From Nitrososphaerota archaeon (lineage in GTDB: Archaea; Thermoproteota; Nitrososphaeria; Nitrososphaerales; CADDZS01): a stretch of DNA of 5,109 nt. A program made the translations under genes and the position numbers. Shown one piece after another: positions 1 through 5,109 of the stretch. A model generated the notes under the pieces. The model had not been told where the DNA came from and searched no databases. It saw nothing but the letters and a program-made list of their open reading frames with translations. Every line of letters begins with the position of its first letter. The stretch's first letter is position 1. The stretch spans positions 1 to 5,109 of the forward strand of contig JAPCJV010000177.1 in NCBI GenBank assembly GCA_027886785.1, read 5' to 3'.

Positions 1-1
1 C

Positions 2-1273
2 CAAAATGACTCGTTCAAAGAATTCATCATTCCAGAAAATGGCTCCGTTCCCGCTTCTCTCGCGATGGACCTCAATGGCAAAATCTGGTTTTCAGATCAA
101 TCGGGTGCAGGAAGCGTTTGGAGCTTTAATCCAGTAACCAAAATCTTCGCTCAGTACAAGACCCTGACTCCCAAGTCTAATCCTTTATTCGTCTTGATCG
201 ACGATAGTAACAATGTATGGTTCACAGAGACGACGCAAAACAAGCTTGGAGAACTGCGCTATCCAAACTATAACATAAGTGAGTTCGAGCTCCCTTCTTC
301 AAGTTCGGGACCAGTTGAGCTGGCTTTTGGTCTAAACCAATCCACTATTTGGATAACGGAAACCTTCACCGGCAAAATAGCAAGTTTCAGCGTAACATCT
401 CATTCGTTTAACGAGTTTTCGCCACCGTCTGCAGATTATCTGAAATCTCCCGTGGGAATTGTCTCCGATAGCGATGGAAATGTGTGGGTGTCGGAACATG
501 GAGGGAGCGCCGTTGTGGAACTTGTCCCAACAAACTCGACTTTCAAAAAATATCCGACGTCGATTCCATCCCCGTCGGTCTACCCTGTTTCCGCAGTCGC
601 CACAATCGCTCTCGATTCTCACCAGAGATTATGGTTCGTGGAGCATTTTTCAAACAGGGTGGGACGACTCGATCCCAAATCGAACGTGCTTGAAGAGTTT
701 CAGATTCCGACCTCCCAACCTGCATACTCGGTTTTGAATACCCTGGACAGACAAGGGAATTTTTGGTTCACAGAATTTAGTTCGAATCAAATAGCCGAGG
801 TAGCTGGCAACATATCATCCCCACTCATGACATCTTTAGAGCTTGACCCCCAGTCTCAGATCACTGCAGGAAAAACTATTACTTCTCGATTCCTCGTTAC
901 TAACAATCTTTCCACTTCCCTTGTAGTTCGTTTGAACACAACGAGTTCCTTTACAGCTACCGGTCTAACGAACTCCCAAGAGGTCTTCCTAAATTCGACT
1001 GTTCTAACTATACCAGCAGGAGGAACACAGATCGTGAGTGCGAGCATTACTCCAGACTCCTCCCTCGCCTCCGGTATCTACTCTGTGGGGATCATTGCCT
1101 CGGCCGAAAATGTCTCGACCATAGGGATCGCTTTCCTTTCCGTGCAGGGGCAATTTTCGGCGGTAAATTGGATCAGCTCAAATTACCAGGTAATATCAAT
1201 TGCAATCATCGTTCTTCTGGGACTGTTGTATTTCGGGTTTTTTAGAAGAAAAGCTAGAAAAAAGGTGGCATAG
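2..1273 (+). CDS. Membrane-anchored extracellular beta-propeller (Vgb/streptogramin-lyase-like), 5' partial
   Basis: The frame is open to the left edge, and the 21 codons before the ATG at 65 continue the repeat pattern (EFIIP, then a proline, then LAMDLNGKIWF). That ATG is therefore internal and the true start lies outside. Counting from it, blade hallmarks of the D-x-x-G-N-x-W-F-T-E type recur near residues 5-11, 47-55, 91-99, 135-144, 184-193 and 228-237, usually preceded by an E-F-x-x-P strand. This is the pattern of Vgb-like proteins (COG4257), whose propeller has seven blades, so at least one blade is missing upstream. Residues about 247-365 resemble a beta-sandwich. A membrane segment spans about 376-393, and the tail RRKARKKVA is basic, so the propeller should face outward. 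Many N-x-S/T sequons fit a surface protein. Glu-His pairs occur at 144-145 and 193-194, but I cannot say that lyase activity is retained; a binding or scaffold role is as likely. It is the first visible gene of a probable three-gene operon. Confidence 0.85.
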   Translation, partial: QNDSFKEFIIPENGSVPASLAMDLNGKIWFSDQSGAGSVWSFNPVTKIFAQYKTLTPKSNPLFVLIDDSNNVWFTETTQNKLGELRYPNYNISEFELPSSSSGPVELAFGLNQSTIWITETFTGKIASFSVTSHSFNEFSPPSADYLKSPVGIVSDSDGNVWVSEHGGSAVVELVPTNSTFKKYPTSIPSPSVYPVSAVATIALDSHQRLWFVEHFSNRVGRLDPKSNVLEEFQIPTSQPAYSVLNTLDRQGNFWFTEFSSNQIAEVAGNISSPLMTSLELDPQSQITAGKTITSRFLVTNNLSTSLVVRLNTTSSFTATGLTNSQEVFLNSTVLTIPAGGTQIVSASITPDSSLASGIYSVGIIASAENVSTIGIAFLSVQGQFSAVNWISSNYQVISIAIIVLLGLLYFGFFRRKARKKVA

Positions 1274-1280
1274 TTAGGGC

Positions 1281-1628
1281 ATGAAAAGTGAATCCATTCA
1301 CCGCATTAAGATAGGGCTATCTTTTCGCCAGTTTTTTTCTACTGGTATTGCCGTAATCGCGCTATTCGTTTTGATTTCCCGAGCGCTTCATGAGATTAAT
1401 GTTTTCACCTTCAACGACTTGTTGTTGAAGGTAGAAGCGAAATGCCCGGGACTGCCCTTCGGAGGTTCTTCGAACGGCCCGGATTACATCGATCTAGCAA
1501 TTGATGGAAGTTTAGCAGTCGTCGCAGCGGTGTTTATCGCGTTGACGATTAGGGATCTGAGACGTAGACGCAGATTAGGTCCAGGCGGATCGGAATCTTC
1601 TGAACAGGAAGGGGGAGACGAATTGTGA
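1281..1628 (+). CDS. Small two-pass membrane protein of unknown function
   Basis: I do not recognise this 115-residue protein. A short basic N-terminus leads into a hydrophobic segment at about 17-33. A loop of about 40 residues follows, with one cysteine (Cys55) and a Gly/Pro/Ser-rich stretch. A second hydrophobic segment lies at about 73-91, then an arginine cluster (RDLRRRRR, 91-98) and an acidic tail rich in Glu and Ser. The arginines place both ends in the cytoplasm and the loop outside. The ATG follows the preceding stop by 7 bases; AGGTG at 1263-1267 is a partial Shine-Dalgarno match about 13 bases upstream, rather far. Its stop overlaps the start of the next gene in GTGA, which implies translational coupling. 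The position between a surface propeller and a six-pass membrane protein suggests an accessory subunit, but that is inference. Confidence 0.75.
   Translation: MKSESIHRIKIGLSFRQFFSTGIAVIALFVLISRALHEINVFTFNDLLLKVEAKCPGLPFGGSSNGPDYIDLAIDGSLAVVAAVFIALTIRDLRRRRRLGPGGSESSEQEGGDEL
1407..1432. repeat. Perfect 9-base inverted repeat inside the two-pass gene
   Basis: ACCTTCAAC at 1407-1415 and GTTGAAGGT at 1424-1432 are exact reverse complements around an 8-base loop; with one C-A mismatch the pairing could extend four more bases on each side. It lies in the extracellular-loop coding region. A rough estimate gives about 0.2 such repeats by chance in 5 kb, so it is notable but may be chance. Confidence 0.35.
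1607..1616 (+). promoter_or_regulatory. Shine-Dalgarno sequence deciding the GTG start at 1625
   Basis: The purine run GGAAGGGGGA, followed by G, ends 8 bases before the GTG at 1625, an optimal distance. It favours GTG 1625 over the in-frame ATG at 1670, which lacks a comparable signal and would cut into the hydrophilic leader just before the first membrane segment. It lies inside the end of the preceding gene, as expected for coupled translation. Confidence 0.7.
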
Positions 1629-2368
1629 CTACAGGATTGCAAGGGAAACGCAATCTCAAGTTCGAAGGAATGAGGATTTCATTTCTTGCTGTAGTTGCAA
1701 CCGTCTTCCTCGGAGGACTAGCCGATTGGGTATACTTGAACAGCCAAGAAACTTCGATTCCCCTTGCCAACACATTTGTCGAGTATTTGACGAGCTACGT
1801 CTCGGCGATTGTTATAGCCGGTATTGAAATTGCTGCGGCTTATTATTTCACAAGAAAGTATGACCTTGGTAAGACGAAGAGGCTATTCCTGATATCAGTG
1901 CTCGCAGGAACTTTGGGCTTTTTCGCGTACATTATTGGAGAAGTTGTTGCCGGTTTGGGAAGTCTTGGGACCACTCAAGCTTCGATATTGCAGGTGATCT
2001 ATTTTGAGATCATTCCCAATGATCTTGATTACGGAAACGCACTAATTATTTTCATCAGCATTTTCAGTGCGATGTTAGTGATTGGAGTGCTGTTCAAGAT
2101 AAACCCAGTAAGTTATCGCAAGAGTTCCATTCCGAATAAAACAGGATTTGTGGGAGGACTGTGGGTGTCGACGGTTACGACCATCGCGGCGTTGGTGTGC
2201 TGCGGGCCGCTTCCGGGTGCGATTGCGCTTCTCACGCAAATCCCCGTGCTTTACTTTACAACGCTGATTAATTTTCAGTCCGTACTCGTACTTGTGAGCG
2301 TTCCACCTCTCCTAATCGCGATAATTGTGGCCGATTGGAGAGCGAAGAAAGGATGCTCCTTGAGATAG
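1625..2368 (+). CDS. Six-pass membrane protein with a Cys-Cys-Gly-Pro motif, function unknown
   Basis: The 247 residues contain six likely membrane segments, at about 17-37, 53-75, 86-110, 138-158, 175-204 and 209-235, joined by short loops. Both ends are basic, which puts both termini inside. The most specific feature is VCCGPLPG in segment five, with vicinal cysteines at 192-193; a third cysteine (244) is near the C-terminus. Cysteine pairs next to proline within a membrane segment occur in metal-handling membrane proteins such as MerT (mercury), where they bind the ion. Whether this protein binds metal, acts in thiol-disulphide exchange, or only shares the motif by chance cannot be told from sequence. 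The GTG start is supported by a strong Shine-Dalgarno and a 4-base overlap with the preceding gene. It is probably co-transcribed with the propeller and two-pass genes and is the last gene of that block. I cannot name a family. Confidence 0.8.
   Translation: MTTGLQGKRNLKFEGMRISFLAVVATVFLGGLADWVYLNSQETSIPLANTFVEYLTSYVSAIVIAGIEIAAAYYFTRKYDLGKTKRLFLISVLAGTLGFFAYIIGEVVAGLGSLGTTQASILQVIYFEIIPNDLDYGNALIIFISIFSAMLVIGVLFKINPVSYRKSSIPNKTGFVGGLWVSTVTTIAALVCCGPLPGAIALLTQIPVLYFTTLINFQSVLVLVSVPPLLIAIIVADWRAKKGCSLR
1995..2025. repeat. Overlapping inverted repeats (TGATCT / AGATCATT / AATGATCT) inside the six-pass gene
   Basis: AGATCATT at 2007-2014 is the exact reverse complement of AATGATCT at 2018-2025, with a 3-base spacer. 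Its first six bases also pair with TGATCT at 1995-2000. The middle arm could therefore form either of two hairpins. It encodes part of the loop between membrane segments three and four. No function is evident, and codon constraint with chance can explain it. Confidence 0.3.
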
Positions 2369-2386
2369 AAGACATCTAAGAAGACA
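2367..2386. repeat. Tandem 8-base direct repeat at the convergent gene junction
   Basis: AGAAGACA occurs at 2367-2374 and again at 2379-2386, separated by TCTA. It covers the stop of the six-pass gene and much of the 31-base spacer before the kdpC stop. Read on the - strand it is pyrimidine-rich (TGTCTTCT twice) just downstream of kdpC, where an archaeal pyrimidine-rich terminator could lie. There is no hairpin and no long T-run, so a terminator role is weak. On the + strand no T-run follows the stop at 2368. Confidence 0.4.
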
Positions 2387-2399
2387 CTCGGTTCGATGA

Positions 2400-2882
2400 T
2401 CAAGAAACGGTATAGTTCTTGTAAACCAATGGATAACTCTGGATCAATTTCATATTGAGATTAAGGACATTTACGTAAGGACTACCGAAGATCCAAAACG
2501 TTCCCTCCTGGTTTTGATTAATAATCTGATCAAGTAAAGGGATTCCAATTCCCGTCGCATTGCTGATTCCTGCTGCCTGGGAATACGCGTCCGGGAGGGT
2601 GATATCCGGATCTACTCCAGAGGCTGAATTATTTCCCCTCCCGTGGAAGAAGACCGGCTGGGTGAAATTATTGTCGATCAAAGTAGATCCGATAATTCTG
2701 CCATTGAATCTGACGAGATCACCGTTTGCCTGATTGGGAAATGCTGCCTGAGCGATTCCCGTGATCAATAGCGGAAAGAAGAGACCGCAGATCAACAATG
2801 AAATTATGGCGATTCCGACAAGCGGCCGATAGGATCGATGGACCACATTGCCCTCCCTGCCTTTTGATTCTTGGCCGCTCAT
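2400..2882 (-). CDS. kdpC: KdpC, potassium-transporting ATPase subunit C, short form
   Basis: KdpC is the single-pass subunit of the KdpFABC potassium pump; it sits with KdpA at the outer face and helps assembly or substrate affinity. The 160 residues contain one membrane segment (about 21-45), then FPNQANGDLVRFNG, GSTLIDNNFTQPVFFHGR (65-82), SASGVDPDITLPDA (86-99) and, near the C-terminus, TFWIFGSPYVNVLNLN (128-143), all family hallmarks. In E. coli KdpC (about 190 residues), roughly 50 residues separate the FHGR block from the SASG block, including a conserved SGGSN stretch; here only four do. The ATG at 2882 has no clear Shine-Dalgarno in the 27-base gap after kdpB. An in-frame GTG at 2846 has a strong one and would give 148 residues with a leader length closer to E. 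coli, so the start is uncertain. It should be co-transcribed with kdpB. No kdpDE follows. Confidence 0.93.
   Translation of the reverse strand: MSGQESKGREGNVVHRSYRPLVGIAIISLLICGLFFPLLITGIAQAAFPNQANGDLVRFNGRIIGSTLIDNNFTQPVFFHGRGNNSASGVDPDITLPDAYSQAAGISNATGIGIPLLDQIINQNQEGTFWIFGSPYVNVLNLNMKLIQSYPLVYKNYTVS
2851..2857 (-). promoter_or_regulatory. Shine-Dalgarno-like sequence inside annotated kdpC supporting an alternative GTG start
   Basis: On the - strand GGGAGGG ends 4 bases before the in-frame GTG codon at 2844-2846. It is the best ribosome-binding match near the kdpC start, whereas the ATG at 2880-2882 is preceded only by GTAAGAAA. A start at 2846 would remove 12 hydrophilic residues. The run may instead be a coincidence of the Gly-Arg-Glu-Gly codons. 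Confidence 0.4.
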
Positions 2883-2909
2883 TTTCTTACACTTATTTCT
2901 GCCAAGAAG

Positions 2910-5109
2910 TCAAACATGAAACACAGTCGTAAGGAAAATGTCAATCAACTTGATACCCACGAACGGCACGACGACTCCTCCGATACCATAGACAAACGCA
3001 TTCTTGAGGAAAATCGTCATGGTATCTGAGGGCTTGAAGGCCACACCCCGCATCGCGAGAGGAATTAGCAGAGGAATTATGATTGCGTTGAAAATCAGTG
3101 CAGAAAGAACTGCACTGTGCACCCCCAGCTGAAGAATATTTAGGGCATTGAGTTCCGGTAGCGCGGCAAACATTACAGGCACTATAGCGAAGTATTTCGC
3201 AACATCATTTGCAATGCTAAAGGTGGTGATGGCTCCACGGGTCATCAGCAGTTGCTTTCCGAGCAACACTACGTCGATAATCTTGGCGGGATTGGATTCC
3301 AAGTCAACCATATTAGCTGCTTCTTTTGCGGCTTGGGTACCGGAATTCATCGCAAGTCCCACATCGGCAACCGCGAGTGCTGGAGCATCGTTTGTACCGT
3401 CCCCGATCATGGCCACAATTCTTGATTCTTCCTGCTCCCGCAGTACAATTTCGTGTTTGTCTTCCGGTTTCGCCTGCGGCACGAATTCGTCTATCCCCAC
3501 TTCTTTAGCAATACTCTTTGCAGTGAGCGGCTGGTCTCCTGTGATCATCACGGGGCGGATTCCCATTGCCTTTACTGAAAGGATCTTTTCCTTGATGTCC
3601 GGCTTTAGCACATCCCGGAGTCTGATAAGCCCAATAATTCTGCGGTTTCTGGCAATAGCGATCGCAGTGTCCCCTGCGCTAGAAATGGTGTCAATCAAGC
3701 TTTGAAAATTATCAGGCATCGAGAGGGCAATTTTGCGAATAGAATCAGGAGCCCCCTTGACGATCTCAATGGCATCGCTATCAGATTTCCCGGAGGCATC
3801 CACACCATAGTCAACAAACTCCGCCAATGCTTCATCAGCGTATTTTCTCCGGTACCTGCCTCTACCCTCACTTCCCACCTTGGGCAACATGAAGCTCGAA
3901 CCAGTTCTGAGTTTCACCCCGCTTGTCCTTGTCGTGGCGGAAAACTCGTAGACTTCAGCTAAATCCAGTTCATTGATCTCTCTTGGAATGAACCCTCTTT
4001 CATACGCAAGACGGATGATGCTTCTCCCTTCGGGAGTATCGTCATGCCAGGACGAAAGGAAAGCTGCTTCTCCAACATCTTTTTCCGTAAAGCCTTCGAA
4101 TGGGATGAATTCAATCGCCTGCCTGTTGCCCACGGTAATCGTTCCAGTCTTATCAAGGAGTATTGTATCAGTGTCTCCCGCAGTTTCAATTGCCCGCCCT
4201 GATTTCGCTATTATTTTCCGAGCGTATAATCTGGAAATTCCCGATAACCCGATTGCTGGCAACAACGCTCCGATGGTCGTGGGAAGGAGACATACATAAA
4301 GCGCAATGAGCACTGATAAGTCGCTTCCGAGGTGGATTGCGACTGTGAAACCTAGCAGTCCAGCTACAATTATAGTAAAGATTGCTGTTAATCCGATGAG
4401 TACGATTGTAACAGCCCTTTCGTTGGGAGTCTTCGGACGCTTTGCAGACTCTACGAGTTTTATCATCTGATTGATGTAGGTCTCTCCCGGATTAACGCTC
4501 ACCTTGGCAGATAGGGCGTCGCTGATAATCTTCGAACCTCCTATGAGCTGATCGCCCGGCGCTTTTCTTACGGGAGTGGACTCTCCTGTCATAAGCGACT
4601 CGTCGAGCATAGCGATTCCCTCTGTAACATCGGCGTCGATCGGAACTATGTCCCCCTTTTCGAGGGAGATCAGATCCCCCTTTCGGAGATTAGTTGATAC
4701 AACCAAGACTATGCTCTTGGTATTATCGGCGCTGTAGACGATTTTCTTGCTCGTTACTTCGGTTTCGAGGGTCCTCAAACTGTTTGCAGTGATCCTAGCT
4801 TGGGTTTCGGCAAGTGAATCTGAAAGAGTGCTGAACCACACGGTGATGAGAAGAATAATGGCGATTTCTACATAGAAAATTCTCTCATTGGAGAAAGCGA
4901 CTGGATAGAACCCCTGCGGATAAATCGCCATAGCCGCGACTATGAAAAATGTTATTTCGACAATGAGCATGACAGGATTTGACAAGAGCGAGACAGGACT
5001 GAGGCGCACAATCGAGTCGGTGAGTACTTTTGGAGAAAAGATAAGAGAAGAAAATTTCCGGGTCTCAACTTTCTCGGAGGGAGTTTGTTTGGAAGTTTTA
5101 GGATTGCTC
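2910..5109 (-). CDS. kdpB: KdpB, potassium-transporting P-type ATPase subunit B, 5' partial
   Basis: KdpB hydrolyses ATP to drive high-affinity K+ uptake through KdpA. The frame stays open to the right edge. The GTG at 5007-5009 is probably not the start, because the codons upstream (KVLTDSIVRLSPVSLLSNPVM) match the family's pre-NPVM helix and contain no other start codon. Numbering from that GTG, NPVM is at 11-14, with membrane segments near 11-30 and 43-60. The actuator loop TGES is at 141-144, segments follow at about 200-222 and 229-256 with PTTIG (243-247), and the phosphorylated aspartate is Asp286 in DKTGT. TPEGRS is at 325-330, KGAP at 418-421, TGDQPLT at 490-496, GDGTNDAP at 536-543 and SIANDVAKYFAI at 598-609, with the family's key Asp602 and Lys605. 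Three C-terminal membrane segments follow. Between TSGVKL and KGAP lie about 50 residues, against roughly a dozen in E. coli, so the N-domain carries a charged insertion. All catalytic motifs are intact. kdpA is expected beyond the edge, with kdpC 27 bases downstream. Confidence 0.97.
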   Translation of the reverse strand, partial: SNPKTSKQTPSEKVETRKFSSLIFSPKVLTDSIVRLSPVSLLSNPVMLIVEITFFIVAAMAIYPQGFYPVAFSNERIFYVEIAIILLITVWFSTLSDSLAETQARITANSLRTLETEVTSKKIVYSADNTKSIVLVVSTNLRKGDLISLEKGDIVPIDADVTEGIAMLDESLMTGESTPVRKAPGDQLIGGSKIISDALSAKVSVNPGETYINQMIKLVESAKRPKTPNERAVTIVLIGLTAIFTIIVAGLLGFTVAIHLGSDLSVLIALYVCLLPTTIGALLPAIGLSGISRLYARKIIAKSGRAIETAGDTDTILLDKTGTITVGNRQAIEFIPFEGFTEKDVGEAAFLSSWHDDTPEGRSIIRLAYERGFIPREINELDLAEVYEFSATTRTSGVKLRTGSSFMLPKVGSEGRGRYRRKYADEALAEFVDYGVDASGKSDSDAIEIVKGAPDSIRKIALSMPDNFQSLIDTISSAGDTAIAIARNRRIIGLIRLRDVLKPDIKEKILSVKAMGIRPVMITGDQPLTAKSIAKEVGIDEFVPQAKPEDKHEIVLREQEESRIVAMIGDGTNDAPALAVADVGLAMNSGTQAAKEAANMVDLESNPAKIIDVVLLGKQLLMTRGAITTFSIANDVAKYFAIVPVMFAALPELNALNILQLGVHSAVLSALIFNAIIIPLLIPLAMRGVAFKPSDTMTIFLKNAFVYGIGGVVVPFVGIKLIDIFLTTVFHV

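Noticed and set aside
65..67. ATG at 65 as the start of the propeller gene
   Set aside because: The frame is open to the left edge and the residues upstream belong to the repeat pattern, so this Met is internal.
332..737. Several open frames on both strands inside the propeller gene
   Set aside because: The propeller frame has regular repeats through the whole region; the others are rich in Arg and Cys and show no domain or ribosome-binding signal.
3096..3117. Perfect 8-base inverted repeat CAGTGCAG / CTGCACTG with a 6-base loop in kdpB
   Set aside because: About 0.6 such repeats are expected by chance in 5 kb, and the bases encode a conserved stretch (LGVHSAVLSA).
3148..3705. Open + strand frame of 185 residues, rich in Ser, Ala and Ile
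   Set aside because: It lies entirely antisense to the conserved kdpB catalytic region, and its composition is what the reverse reading of that region gives.
3959..4299. Overlapping open frames on both strands within the DKTGT region
   Set aside because: They overlap the intact kdpB frame in other phases and carry no recognisable protein motif.
4650..4685. Near-repeat TCCCCCTTTTCG / TCCCCCTTTCGG
   Set aside because: It reflects two Lys-Gly-Asp codon groups in the actuator domain (RKGD, EKGD), typical of P-type ATPases.

Overview
The window looks archaeal, though the phylum cannot be fixed from it. G+C is moderate (in the mid-40s percent by eye, not counted), genes are packed tightly, GTG starts occur, and purine-rich Shine-Dalgarno sequences sit before some genes. 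The secreted beta-propeller protein ends in a single membrane anchor plus a short basic tail, a layout common in archaeal surface proteins. A thaumarchaeal or Thermoplasmata-like source is a reasonable guess, but it is inference only.

The layout is two convergent gene blocks with 31 bases between them. The left block (about 1-2368, + strand) holds three genes in tight succession. The first encodes a surface beta-propeller of the Vgb/streptogramin-lyase-like (NHL-like) type, followed by a beta-sandwich domain and a C-terminal membrane anchor; its 5' end lies outside the window. Seven bases later comes a small two-pass membrane protein. A 4-base overlap (GTGA) then leads into a six-pass membrane protein with a Cys-Cys-Gly-Pro motif in its fifth membrane segment. 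The spacing argues for one transcript and a shared role at the membrane, but none of the three can be given a firm function.

The right block (2400-5109, - strand) encodes two subunits of the Kdp high-affinity potassium pump. kdpB is the P-type ATPase subunit; its frame runs off the right edge, so its true start is outside. kdpC lies 27 bases downstream of kdpB. kdpA is presumably upstream, beyond the right edge. No kdpD, kdpE or other regulator follows kdpC, because the convergent block begins at once. Compared with my memory of the E. coli proteins, this KdpB has an extra stretch of about 40 residues in its nucleotide-binding domain. KdpC lacks about 50 residues of its extracytoplasmic domain.

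Coding density is nearly complete: no gene-free stretch exceeds about 31 bases, and I see no RNA genes, CRISPR arrays or mobile elements. The most interesting items are the propeller/two-pass/six-pass cassette with its vicinal-cysteine motif, and the altered KdpB and KdpC architectures.
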